In this document: piece after piece, positions 1 to 7,134 of the stretch
Layout of the letters: the number at the start of each line of letters is the position of its first letter
How positions within the stretch are numbered: the stretch's first letter is position 1
NCBI GenBank assembly: GCA_021740025.1
Contig: JAIPAN010000015.1
Coordinates: 1 to 11,051, forward strand
Source: Sphingobacteriaceae bacterium
GTDB taxonomy: Bacteria; Bacteroidota; Bacteroidia; Sphingobacteriales; Sphingobacteriaceae
DNA length: 11,051 bases
Direction: 5' to 3'
Made by a program: the position numbers and the translations under genes
Notes under the pieces: generated by a model
Databases searched by the model: none
Seen by the model: only the letters and a program-made list of their open reading frames with translations
Told to the model about the DNA's origin: nothing

Positions 1-26
1 GCCTCTTTTTTGTACGTGTTTTTATT

Positions 27-1592
27 TTAGTTCTGACGGGCTGGTGCTGGCGTAGGCAAAGGCTTACGAGGCAACAAATCGGCACGTTGTGCACTGTGGT
101 AAACAAAGGAAGCCACAATGGTAGCTGCTTGTTTTAAATCATCTTCAATTAAGCGATCGTAGGTATCCATATTGGTGTGGTGGGTACGGGTATTGTACTC
201 AATTCCATCTTGAATAAATTGGAATCCTGGAATGCCCACTGCATCAAAAGAAAGGTGATCGGTACCACCGGTATTTCTTGGAGTTAAGGTTGTAGCGCCT
301 AAATCGGCAAAAGGAGCCAACCATGATTTAAAGATAGGTGCAATGGCTTCATTTCCTTGTAAATATAATCCTCTAATTTTTCCGGTTCCATTATCTAAAT
401 TATAATAGGCCGAAACTTTTGCTTGTTCTGGCGTTAAAACCATGGTTTTTGGATCGCCAAAATGTTTTAAAACATAATTTCTAGAGCCGTATAAACCTTG
501 CTCTTCGGCACTCCATAAAGCCATACGAATGGTACGTTTTGGTTTAAAACCAATAGATTTTAGGATGCGCATAGCTTCCATCATTACGGCAGAACCTGCA
601 GCATTATCGGTAGCGCCAGTAGCGGCATGCCAAGAATCTAAGTGAGCACCAATCATTACAACTTGGTCTTTCAATTTTTTATCGGTACCCGGAATTTCAG
701 CTACTACATTATAGCCGGTTAAATCAGAATCAACAAAACGGGTTTGGATATCGGCCTCCACTTCCACTTTTTGCCCAGCTTTTACCAAGCGTAACAAACG
801 TAAATAATCTTCTTGCGACATTTCTACTTCCGGTGCAACAGCTTTTGCATCGGCGGCGTATGAAGCACCATTGCTGGTAAAAAAGGTACCGTGGGTACCA
901 CGTCCGTTGCTCAGTATTAAGCCTACATTTTCTTGAATTAATAGGTCGTTTATTTGGCTGCGTAAAGCACGTTGTTTACGCATGGCTTCCATAGCTGCAG
1001 GAACTGGTCCGCCAGCATTTGGGTTTCTAGGAGCAGCAGGCTCGGTCATTTTAGCCAACTCTTCATCGGTATAGCGGCTACCATCCGATTTAAAACTAGT
1101 GGTTATGGCGGTGTTTACATCAAAAATCACAATCTTACCGGCCAAGGTGCCTTTGTATTTAGCTAAATCGGCAACAGAATCTGCTTTCACTAAAACTACT
1201 TCAGCTTTAATTGGGCCCTTGGTACTTGGAGTCCATGCTTTTGGCGAAGCAATAAGTGCGTGGTAGTAGGGAGCCGTCATAGCGAAATAGCTTTTTTGCA
1301 CTTCCCAGCCTCTACCAAATGTACCCCAAGGCTCTAAGGCTACATTTTGTAAGCCCCAACCCCTTAAGGTGTTGGCTGCCCAATTTTCGGCTCTTTTTAA
1401 ACCGGGAGAGTTTGCTAATCGTGGTCCGGATACATCGGTTAAATAAAAGGCCGTTTGCATTACCTGCGATTTATTAAGGCCTTCTTCTTTAATTTTTTGG
1501 ATAGCAGTTTGGTCTACTGCTTCTTCTTGAGCTAGTGCGCTGGTGGCGAAACCTAAAGCAAGAATAATGGAAAATATAAATGATTTTTTCAT
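27..1592 (-). CDS. Exported M28-family zinc metallopeptidase with PA-like insert
   Basis: A 521-residue secreted peptidase, probably an aminopeptidase or carboxypeptidase acting in the periplasm or outside the cell. Residues 1-21 form a Sec signal peptide (MKKSF, hydrophobic core, cleavage likely after ALA21). The catalytic half shows the M28 pattern: GAHLDSW (zinc ligand His317), GATDNAAG (bridging Asp329), SAEEQGLYGS (base Glu363, ligand Glu364), NLDNG (Asp400) and HHTNMDT (His472). Residues about 130-290 separate the N-terminal region from the catalytic core and look like a PA-type insert, which in this family often shapes substrate access. The tail (505-521) is rich in Pro and Ala. It is divergent from the second M28 gene with a 137-bp gap. 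The start is well placed: ATG begins the signal peptide, and a -7 box lies about 23 nt upstream. Family is confident; exact substrate is unknown. Confidence 0.93.
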   Translation of the reverse strand: MKKSFIFSIILALGFATSALAQEEAVDQTAIQKIKEEGLNKSQVMQTAFYLTDVSGPRLANSPGLKRAENWAANTLRGWGLQNVALEPWGTFGRGWEVQKSYFAMTAPYYHALIASPKAWTPSTKGPIKAEVVLVKADSVADLAKYKGTLAGKIVIFDVNTAITTSFKSDGSRYTDEELAKMTEPAAPRNPNAGGPVPAAMEAMRKQRALRSQINDLLIQENVGLILSNGRGTHGTFFTSNGASYAADAKAVAPEVEMSQEDYLRLLRLVKAGQKVEVEADIQTRFVDSDLTGYNVVAEIPGTDKKLKDQVVMIGAHLDSWHAATGATDNAAGSAVMMEAMRILKSIGFKPKRTIRMALWSAEEQGLYGSRNYVLKHFGDPKTMVLTPEQAKVSAYYNLDNGTGKIRGLYLQGNEAIAPIFKSWLAPFADLGATTLTPRNTGGTDHLSFDAVGIPGFQFIQDGIEYNTRTHHTNMDTYDRLIEDDLKQAATIVASFVYHSAQRADLLPRKPLPTPAPARQN

Positions 1593-1614
1593 GTTGTTTT
1601 GGGTTGTTGTTAAA

Positions 1615-1622
1615 CAAACTTA
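1615..1622 (-). promoter_or_regulatory. Bacteroidetes -7 box for the minus-strand M28 gene
   Basis: Read on the minus strand this is TAAGTTTG, a full match to the Bacteroidetes -7 consensus TAnnTTTG. It would start transcription near 1608 and give a short leader of about 16 nt before the ATG at 1592. No convincing -33 TTTG is present at the expected 19-21 nt spacing, so the call rests on one element and on its position. Confidence 0.4.
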
Positions 1623-1729
1623 TTATTAATTCTGATTATTTAGGCACTCCTTTGTATAACATTTTTAGTATAAAGCTTGATTTTAGCAGAAATAAAATTA
1701 AGTTTAAGCTTGTAATTTGATTTTTGCTT

Positions 1730-3079
1730 ATGAAAAAGACTCTATTTTGTTTCTTGATGCTAGCCACTGCCGTGGTACAAGCACAACCTACAAGTGTTAA
1801 AAAAGATAGCGTGGTTCAGGTGATGCTTGAAGAAGTATCTGCCAAAAATATAGAAGCCACCGTGCGAAAATTAGTTTCTTTTCAAACACGGCATACGCTG
1901 AGCGATACCCTGAGCACAAAAACGGGTATTGGTGCAGCCCGTAATTGGATAAAAGCTGAATTTGAAAAATACGCCAAAGAATCGGGTGGGCGCTTGCAAG
2001 TAAGTTTTGATACGTTTACCCAAGCAGCAGATGGCAGAAGGGTAACGGTGCCCACCGTATTAAAAAATGTATTGGTCATTTTGCCCGGAACAGATCCTTT
2101 AGATACTCGGGTATTCATTGTTTCGGGGCATTACGATTCTAGAGCTTCGGATGTGCTAGACGCCCAAATTGCTGCACCTGGCGCCAACGACGATGCTTCG
2201 GGTACGGCCGTTGCCATGGAATTGGCACGTGTTATGAGTAAAAAGCAGTTTAATTGTACCCTCATTTTTGTAGCCATGGTGGGCGAAGAGCAAGGTTTGT
2301 ACGGTGCCACCAATTTGGCAAAACGTGCTAAGGAAGAAAAATGGAATGTAGCCGGGATGATTACCAACGATATTGTAGGCAATACCTATGGCATAGAAAC
2401 CGATTTAAAAGATAACCGCAGTGTCCGCATTTTTAGCGAAGGAGTTTCGCAGGCAGAAAACCCTACTCAGGGAACCTTACGTACCAGTATTGGTTCTGAG
2501 AACGATGGCTTTGCCCGTCAATTTGCCCGCTATTGTAAAGAGCTAGGAGAACGTTATGTAGATCAATTGGATGTGAAACTCATTTTTAGAAGAGACCGCT
2601 ATTTACGTGGTGGCGATCATACGCCTTTTTCGCAGCAAGGCTTTGCGGCTATACGGGTTACCGAAATGAATGAGAATTTTAATCGCCAGCATCAAAATGT
2701 TCGCCTAGAGAAAGGTATAGATTATGGCGATACCCCCGATTTTGTAGATTATACCTACACCCAAAAAGTAGCCCGCATGAATTTGGCAGCTTTGGCCAAT
2801 TTAGCATTGGCACCTCAAGAACCGCAGCAAGTTAAAATACTAACTACCGAACTTACCAATAAAACAAGTTTGAGATGGATGGCCCCTTCAGGAGAAAAGC
2901 CGCTGGGATACTATGTGGTAATGAGAGAAACGAGTAGCCCTATTTGGGAGCGTAAGTTTTTTATAAGCGATACCCAAGCTACCTTTAATTACTCAAAAGA
3001 CAACTACATTTTTGGTGTACAAGCCGTAGATGCAGAGGGACACGAAAGTTTGGTGGTTCTGCCTTTGCCTGGGAGATAG
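1730..3079 (+). CDS. Exported M28-family zinc peptidase with possible C-terminal FnIII-like domain
   Basis: A 449-residue exported peptidase. The open frame extends to a TTG at 1724, but the ATG at 1730 gives a clean signal peptide (MKKTLFCFLML, cleavage likely after VQA18), so that start is preferred. M28 motifs are visible: SGHYDSR (His134), GANDDASG (Asp154/155), VGEEQGLYG (Glu186 base, Glu187 ligand) and NDIVG (Asp214). The last ligand is likely His297 (GGDHTPF) or His321 (RQHQN). After the catalytic domain, residues about 366-445 have alternating beta-like segments (LRW, YYVVMRE, FGVQAVDAEGHES) typical of a fibronectin type III-like module, perhaps for substrate or surface binding. It shares little beyond the catalytic motifs with the divergent M28 neighbour, so the pair is not a recent duplication. 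It ends one base before the stop codon of a convergent small gene. Confidence 0.92.
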   Translation: MKKTLFCFLMLATAVVQAQPTSVKKDSVVQVMLEEVSAKNIEATVRKLVSFQTRHTLSDTLSTKTGIGAARNWIKAEFEKYAKESGGRLQVSFDTFTQAADGRRVTVPTVLKNVLVILPGTDPLDTRVFIVSGHYDSRASDVLDAQIAAPGANDDASGTAVAMELARVMSKKQFNCTLIFVAMVGEEQGLYGATNLAKRAKEEKWNVAGMITNDIVGNTYGIETDLKDNRSVRIFSEGVSQAENPTQGTLRTSIGSENDGFARQFARYCKELGERYVDQLDVKLIFRRDRYLRGGDHTPFSQQGFAAIRVTEMNENFNRQHQNVRLEKGIDYGDTPDFVDYTYTQKVARMNLAALANLALAPQEPQQVKILTTELTNKTSLRWMAPSGEKPLGYYVVMRETSSPIWERKFFISDTQATFNYSKDNYIFGVQAVDAEGHESLVVLPLPGR

Positions 3080-3080
3080 A

Positions 3081-3272
3081 CTAATTCCAGCTAAATATAG
3101 CGTATACAGATCGAACCAATACTTCGGTAGAGGGCATTTGGAAACGAATGCTAGCGCTGTATTTTTCCATAGGAATTTGCATATCACTTTGCGCAGCCAA
3201 ATACACAACACCCACCAATACAGGAATTAATACTAGGATAAAGGGAGAAACAGCAGCTTTTTTATTTTTCAT
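3081..3272 (-). CDS. Small single-pass membrane protein, function unknown
   Basis: A 63-residue frame starting MKNKKAAVSP, with a lysine-rich N-terminus followed by a strong hydrophobic segment (residues about 10-27, FILVLIPVLVGVVYLAA) and a 35-residue mixed tail ending FSWN. The topology suggests an inner-membrane anchor with the tail in the periplasm, or an uncleaved signal anchor. It lies 70 bp downstream of metK on the same strand and may be read from the same transcript; no terminator is seen between them. Codon choice resembles the neighbouring genes. I do not recognise a family. The overlapping frames in other phases here have no coherent composition, so this one is the best candidate. 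Confidence 0.5.
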   Translation of the reverse strand: MKNKKAAVSPFILVLIPVLVGVVYLAAQSDMQIPMEKYSASIRFQMPSTEVLVRSVYAIFSWN

Positions 3273-3342
3273 GGCGCATTATTTTTTACAAATAACGGGT
3301 AAATTAACGAATTCGTATTCTTAAAAAATGTTAAATTTTCAC

Positions 3343-4596
3343 TTATATGTTAAATGATTTTTTCACTTTTTCGATATAGTCTAGTTTTTCCCAAGTAAAC
3401 AGCTCCACTTCAATCGTTTTGCTTTCGCCGTTGGCGCCAATAAAGGTTTTACTTACGGTTTCGTTTTTACGTCCCATGTGTCCGTAGGCAGCAGTTTCCG
3501 AATACATTGGGGTGCGTAATTTTAAACGAGTTTCAATACCGTAAGGGGTCATATCGAAAATCTCCTCAATTTTCTTGGCAATTTCGCCATCGCTTAGGGC
3601 CAATTTGGCGGTGCCGTTGGTATTTACATAAATACCCATTGGGTTTTTTACGCCAATGGCATAAGATACCTGAACCAATATTTCTTCGCATACTCCGGCA
3701 GCTACCAAGTTTTTGGCAATATGACGGGTAGCATAGGCTGCAGAGCGGTCTACTTTAGATGGATCTTTTCCAGAAAATGCACCACCACCATGGGCGCCTT
3801 TACCACCATATGTATCTACAATAATTTTACGTCCGGTTAAGCCAGTATCGCCGTGTGGGCCACCAATTACAAATTTTCCGGTCGGGTTTACGTGGTAGAT
3901 TATTTTATCCGTAAATAAAGCTTGAAGCTCGGGTTTTAGTTGTTTTTTTACCCGTGGAATTAAGATATTGATGATATCTTTTTTGATTTGCTCCTGCATG
4001 GCTTTTTCTTCTTCAAAATCATCGTGTTGGGTAGATACCACAATGGCATCAATGCGAATAGGTTTGTGATCGTCGCTATACTCAATAGTTACTTGTGATT
4101 TTGCATCGGGGCGCAAATAGCAAATTTCTTTTCCTTCTCTGCGTAGGGCCGCTAATTCAATTAATATTTTGTGCGACAAATCGAGTGCCAATGGCATATA
4201 ATTGTCGGTTTCGTTGGTGGCATAACCAAACATCATGCCTTGGTCGCCGGCACCTTGATCTTGCTTGTTTTGGCGCTCAACGCCTTGGTTAATATCGCCT
4301 GATTGCTCATGAATGGCTGATAGGATGCCGCAAGAGTTTGCTTCAAACATGTATTCCGATTTTGTATATCCAATTTTTCGGATGATATCTCGGGTTATTT
4401 TTTGAACATCTAAATAGGTACTCGATTTTACCTCACCAGCTAAAATCACCTGGCCGGTTGTTACTAAAGTTTCACAGGCTACCTTTGAATCGGCATCCCA
4501 GGCTAAGAAATTATCAATTAATGCATCCGAAATTTGATCGGCAATTTTGTCTGGATGACCCTCTGAAACTGATTCTGACGTAAATAAATAAGACAT
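3343..4596 (-). CDS. metK: S-adenosylmethionine synthetase (methionine adenosyltransferase)
   Basis: Cytoplasmic enzyme making S-adenosylmethionine from methionine and ATP with release of phosphate and pyrophosphate. At 417 residues it is longer than the 384 of E. coli, as is usual in Bacteroidota. Motifs include [15 protein letters not shown] (residues 11-25, catalytic His14), the family signature [12 protein letters not shown] (115-126) and the P-loop-like [19 protein letters not shown] (270-288); [13 protein letters not shown] (245-257) is also typical. No key residue is missing. It is preceded by a leader with a SAM-II riboswitch and a short open frame, indicating feedback by its own product. 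The start at 4596 gives the normal N-terminus [18 protein letters not shown] small membrane-protein gene follows on the same strand. Confidence 0.98.
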   Translation of the reverse strand: MSYLFTSESVSEGHPDKIADQISDALIDNFLAWDADSKVACETLVTTGQVILAGEVKSSTYLDVQKITRDIIRKIGYTKSEYMFEANSCGILSAIHEQSGDINQGVERQNKQDQGAGDQGMMFGYATNETDNYMPLALDLSHKILIELAALRREGKEICYLRPDAKSQVTIEYSDDHKPIRIDAIVVSTQHDDFEEEKAMQEQIKKDIINILIPRVKKQLKPELQALFTDKIIYHVNPTGKFVIGGPHGDTGLTGRKIIVDTYGGKGAHGGGAFSGKDPSKVDRSAAYATRHIAKNLVAAGVCEEILVQVSYAIGVKNPMGIYVNTNGTAKLALSDGEIAKKIEEIFDMTPYGIETRLKLRTPMYSETAAYGHMGRKNETVSKTFIGANGESKTIEVELFTWEKLDYIEKVKKSFNI

Positions 4597-4605
4597 TTTT
4601 TGCTG

Positions 4606-4650
4606 TTATAACGCTGGTAAAATGGGAGAAAGTGAATGGAATAGCCTCAT
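4606..4650 (-). CDS. Putative 14-residue leader ORF between riboswitch and metK
   Basis: Minus-strand frame with ATG at 4650 and TAA at 4606-4608, encoding MRLFHSLSPILPAL. Its start codon follows the GCTAAAA element of the SAM-II riboswitch by three bases, exactly where SAM-II elements normally control ribosome access. Its stop lies 9 nt before the metK ATG, close enough for translational coupling. It has no methionine or cysteine run, so it is not a classical amino-acid attenuator peptide. A frame this short can arise by chance; the placement is the main argument. Translation is not shown. Confidence 0.35.
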   Translation of the reverse strand: MRLFHSLSPILPAL

Positions 4651-4705
4651 AGATTTTAGCATTTTTTTAACGTGGTTGCAAGCATCGCAAATCAATCCAC
4701 TTGTT
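4651..4705 (-). promoter_or_regulatory. SAM-II riboswitch upstream of metK
   Basis: The minus strand carries the SAM-II core in the right order. First comes the 5' P1 strand GTGG (4700-4697), then a loop with TGATTTG and GCTTGCAA, then the 3' P1 strand CCAC (4675-4672). An A-rich stretch GTTAAAAAAA follows, and then GCTAAAA (4660-4654). These are the conserved elements of SAM-II aptamers known in front of methionine and SAM genes of Alphaproteobacteria and Bacteroidota. P1 is only 4 bp, and the pseudoknot I can draw between the loop GCG and the downstream TGC is short (includes a G-U pair), so folding should be checked. Location before metK gives independent support. It begins a few nt after the inferred transcription start and likely represses expression when SAM is abundant. 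Confidence 0.8.
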
Positions 4706-4716
4706 TTATTTCTATG

Positions 4717-4724
4717 CAAAAGTA
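4717..4724 (-). promoter_or_regulatory. Bacteroidetes -7 box for metK
   Basis: On the minus strand this reads TACTTTTG, a full match to TAnnTTTG. Transcription would start near 4710, placing the riboswitch at the very 5' end of the transcript. The -33 region is only T/A-rich, without a clear TTTG. Confidence 0.5.
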
Positions 4725-4824
4725 GCACATTTTTTATATTCTAAAATAAATGATGGTACTTTGTTGGTAATAGCAGAATGTATTTTACAAATTCAACCTA
4801 TAGTTTCTAATCTTTCCTAGCCAA

Positions 4825-5169
4825 ATGAAAAAAAAGAGCAGTTCAACGGGAGGTATAATGTTTTCTACCGATCCCAATTTTACATATGAACCGATACCTG
4901 ATACGGTAGATGAAACCTTAACATCATCGCAACAGGATTTACGTGTACAGCTCGATCGTAAACAACGGGGTGGCAAATCGGTAACCTTAATTACTGGTTT
5001 TATTGGTAATTCTGCCGATTTGGAAGCACTAGGTAAAAAACTAAAGCAAAAATGCGGGGTAGGTGGTAGTGCGAAAGATGGAGAGATCTTGATTCAAGGT
5101 GATTTTAGAGAAAAGGTACTGCAAATACTCGTGGCCGATGGATACAAAGTAAAAAAAATTGGCGGGTAG
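4825..5169 (+). CDS. eIF1/SUI1-family translation initiation factor (YciH-like)
   Basis: A 114-residue bacterial homologue of eukaryotic eIF1. The SUI1 fold occupies roughly residues 36-114, with the signature RKQRGGKSVTLITGF (45-59), the helix SADLEALGKKLKQKCG (63-78), the glycine turn VGGSAKDGEILIQGD (79-93) and a C-terminal helix and strand ending KVKKIGG. The lysine/serine-rich N-terminal tail is typical and probably flexible. YciH-type proteins bind the small ribosomal subunit and have been linked to initiation fidelity and stress translation, but their role in Bacteroidota is not settled. It is transcribed divergently from metK across 228 bp and lies 156 bp before pckA. A second ATG at codon 12 is possible, but the upstream start gives the usual family length. 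Confidence 0.92.
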   Translation: MKKKSSSTGGIMFSTDPNFTYEPIPDTVDETLTSSQQDLRVQLDRKQRGGKSVTLITGFIGNSADLEALGKKLKQKCGVGGSAKDGEILIQGDFREKVLQILVADGYKVKKIGG

Positions 5170-5325
5170 TTCATTTCAAAAAATTAGTTAATATACTGAT
5201 TATTTGTGGTTTAATACTTAGTGTGTAATATACAACTAGTAATTTTTAAAAATATTTTTCATGCTATATCGTTGTAGTTCTTCTTAGTTTTAAACGTTTT
5301 CTTTACCTAATTGAGAACCTAATTT

Positions 5326-6930
5326 ATGAGCTACAACGCAATTTCACTACCCGATTTGACCTATCTGCAAATCCAACCAAACAAGCAGGTTTATTATCAA
5401 CTATCAGCTACCGAATTAGTGGAACATGCGCTAAAAAATGGCGAAGGCACCCTTGCAGATTCAGGCGCACTTGCCGTAGATACAGGAAAATTTACGGGCC
5501 GCTCTCCCAAAGACCGCTTTATTGTAGAAGATGAGTTAACTAAAGATGTTGTTTGGTGGGGCGATATCAATCAGAAATTTGATGCTGCAAAATTTGATGC
5601 ACTCTACCTAAAAGTTGCAGATTATTTGGCTCAGCGAACCTTTTATATACGGGATGCCTTTGCTTGTGCCGATCCGGCATACAGGCTAAACATTCGGGTT
5701 CTTACCGAAATGGCCTATCAAAACTTATTTGCCCACCACCTATTTTTGAGGCCTGCAATTACCGAGCTTGGTATAGTGCCCGAGTGGACTATTTTAGCAG
5801 CTCCGGGATTTATGGCCGAACCCGATTTAGACGGCACTCTTCAACCCAATTTTTGTATACTCAATTTTAGCAAGCGCATTATTTTAATTGGCGGAACCGG
5901 ATATACAGGTGAAATAAAAAAAGGAATTTTTGCGGTTTTAAATTTTTTTCTGCCGCATAGCCATAACGTACTTTCTATGCATTGTTCTGTTAATCAGGGT
6001 AAAGCGGGTGATACTGCAGTGTTTTTCGGCCTATCCGGTACAGGAAAAACCACACTTTCTGCCGACCCAGCTAGAGATTTGATTGGCGACGATGAGCATG
6101 GCTGGAGCGACCAATCTGTGTTTAATTTTGAGGGGGGCTGTTATGCAAAATGTGTAGACCTAAGTCCCGATAAAGAACCAGAAATCTATAAAGCTATCAA
6201 AGCTGGGGCTTTATTAGAAAATACCACGTATTTCCCCCGCACCAATACAGTGGATTTTTCGAATATAGAAAAAACAGAAAATACCCGTGTAGCATATCCC
6301 ATAGAGTATATAAGTCATGCTAAAGTTCCTTCTATTGGCCCAGCACCAAAAAACATTTTTTTCTTAACAGCAGATGCATTTGGCGTTTTGCCTCCCATTG
6401 CAAAATTAACTAGCGCACAGGCCATGTACCATTTCATTTCTGGGTATACGGCTAAAGTTGCTGGCACTGAAACTGGTATATTAGAGCCGCAAGCAACCTT
6501 TTCGGCTTGTTTTGGCAAAGCATTCATGCCGCTTCACCCAACTGTTTATGCACATTTATTGGGTGAAAAACTAGAAAAAGATCGAGTAAAGGTATGGCTT
6601 GTAAACACTGGCTGGACTGGGGGTTCATATGGTGTAGGTACCCGAATGAAACTTTCGTACACCCGAGCTATTATTACAGCTGTACTCAACGGTGAATTAG
6701 AGCACGCTTCTTTTGAAACCGACCTTTTATTTGGTTTTGCTATACCAAACACATGCGGCGGTGTGCCAGCTACTGTATTAAATCCAAGAAATTCTTGGGC
6801 TGATAAGCAAGCCTATGATCAAAAAGCGAAAGAATTGGCAGAAAAATTTCATCAAAATTTTATACTATTTAACGATTTTGCAACACCTGAAATGCGCATA
6901 GCTGGCCCAATTTTTAAATTATCAGTGTAA
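5326..6930 (+). CDS. pckA: Phosphoenolpyruvate carboxykinase (ATP)
   Basis: Cytoplasmic gluconeogenic enzyme converting oxaloacetate and ATP to phosphoenolpyruvate, CO2 and ADP. The 534-residue length matches the ATP-dependent family. Visible elements are GRSPKDRF (58-65, oxaloacetate-binding Arg59), GYTGEIKKG (192-200, Tyr193, metal-site Lys199), MHCSVN (metal-site His219), the P-loop GLSGTGKTT (235-243), the Asp metal site LIGDDEHGW (252-260), NTRVAYPIEYI (Arg321) and NTGWTGGSYGVGTRMKL (427-443). The single P-loop with adjoining DDEHGW separates it from the GTP-dependent class. The ATG at 5326 gives a normal N-terminus. The upstream 156 bp are AT-rich without a convincing promoter, and no intrinsic terminator separates it from the preceding SUI1 gene, so co-transcription is possible. 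No odd residues or truncation. Confidence 0.97.
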   Translation: MSYNAISLPDLTYLQIQPNKQVYYQLSATELVEHALKNGEGTLADSGALAVDTGKFTGRSPKDRFIVEDELTKDVVWWGDINQKFDAAKFDALYLKVADYLAQRTFYIRDAFACADPAYRLNIRVLTEMAYQNLFAHHLFLRPAITELGIVPEWTILAAPGFMAEPDLDGTLQPNFCILNFSKRIILIGGTGYTGEIKKGIFAVLNFFLPHSHNVLSMHCSVNQGKAGDTAVFFGLSGTGKTTLSADPARDLIGDDEHGWSDQSVFNFEGGCYAKCVDLSPDKEPEIYKAIKAGALLENTTYFPRTNTVDFSNIEKTENTRVAYPIEYISHAKVPSIGPAPKNIFFLTADAFGVLPPIAKLTSAQAMYHFISGYTAKVAGTETGILEPQATFSACFGKAFMPLHPTVYAHLLGEKLEKDRVKVWLVNTGWTGGSYGVGTRMKLSYTRAIITAVLNGELEHASFETDLLFGFAIPNTCGGVPATVLNPRNSWADKQAYDQKAKELAEKFHQNFILFNDFATPEMRIAGPIFKLSV

Positions 6931-6933
6931 ACA

Positions 6934-7000
6934 TTAAATTAAATTTTGACTTGCTCTTGTATTTTTAAATTAAATTGATTTTTATTGTGTCAAATTAAAT
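6934..7000. repeat. Three AT-rich direct repeats upstream of exbB
   Basis: The 9-mer AAATTAAAT occurs at 6936-6944, 6967-6975 and 6992-7000; the first two copies extend to a 12-bp identity (TTAAATTAAATT at 6934-6945 and 6965-6976). They sit between the pckA stop and the exbB promoter. Start-to-start distances are 31 and 25 bp. They might be an operator or a bent AT tract, but low-complexity AT DNA produces such repeats by chance. Confidence 0.3.
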
Positions 7001-7042
7001 AGTATTCGTTTTAAGTAATAAAAACATTACGCTAAATATTTT

Positions 7043-7074
7043 TTTGGTAGTAGATGATTATTTTCTTATCCTTG
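7043..7074 (+). promoter_or_regulatory. Promoter of the exbB-exbD-exbD-tonB operon
   Basis: TTTG at 7043-7046, a 20-nt spacer, then TATCCTTG at 7067-7074, one mismatch from the -7 consensus TAnnTTTG. The spacing fits the Bacteroidetes housekeeping sigma factor. Transcription would start near 7080, and the 54-nt leader 7081-7134 contains a single G, at its first base, so it is A-rich and unlikely to fold. It has no Shine-Dalgarno sequence, as expected in this phylum. Confidence 0.5.
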
Positions 7075-7134
7075 GAAACTGAAAACAAAAACAACCTATA
7101 AATTAAACAAAACAAAAACTAAATTTTTAAAACA

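Noticed and set aside
1724..1729. In-frame TTG two codons upstream of the plus-strand M28 ATG
   Set aside because: The ATG at 1730 begins a standard MKK signal peptide; the TTG adds only two residues and has no support.
2993..3230. Overlapping short frames on both strands around the end of the plus-strand M28 gene
   Set aside because: They overlap confident coding sequence in other phases and show no membrane, signal or motif pattern, unlike the 63-residue frame at 3081-3272.
3307..3316. Ten-base palindrome ACGAATTCGT downstream of metK
   Set aside because: It has no loop and no following T-run, so it is neither a terminator nor a convincing operator; a chance palindrome is likely.
4760..4788. 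Possible promoter of the SUI1 gene (TTTG at 4760, TATTTTAC at 4781)
   Set aside because: The spacer is only 17 nt and the -7 box has two mismatches, too weak to call.
5203..5292. Possible pckA promoters (TTTG at 5203 with TAATATAC at 5226; TAGTTTTA at 5285)
   Set aside because: The first has a poor -7 match, and the second has a near match but no -33 element at the right distance.
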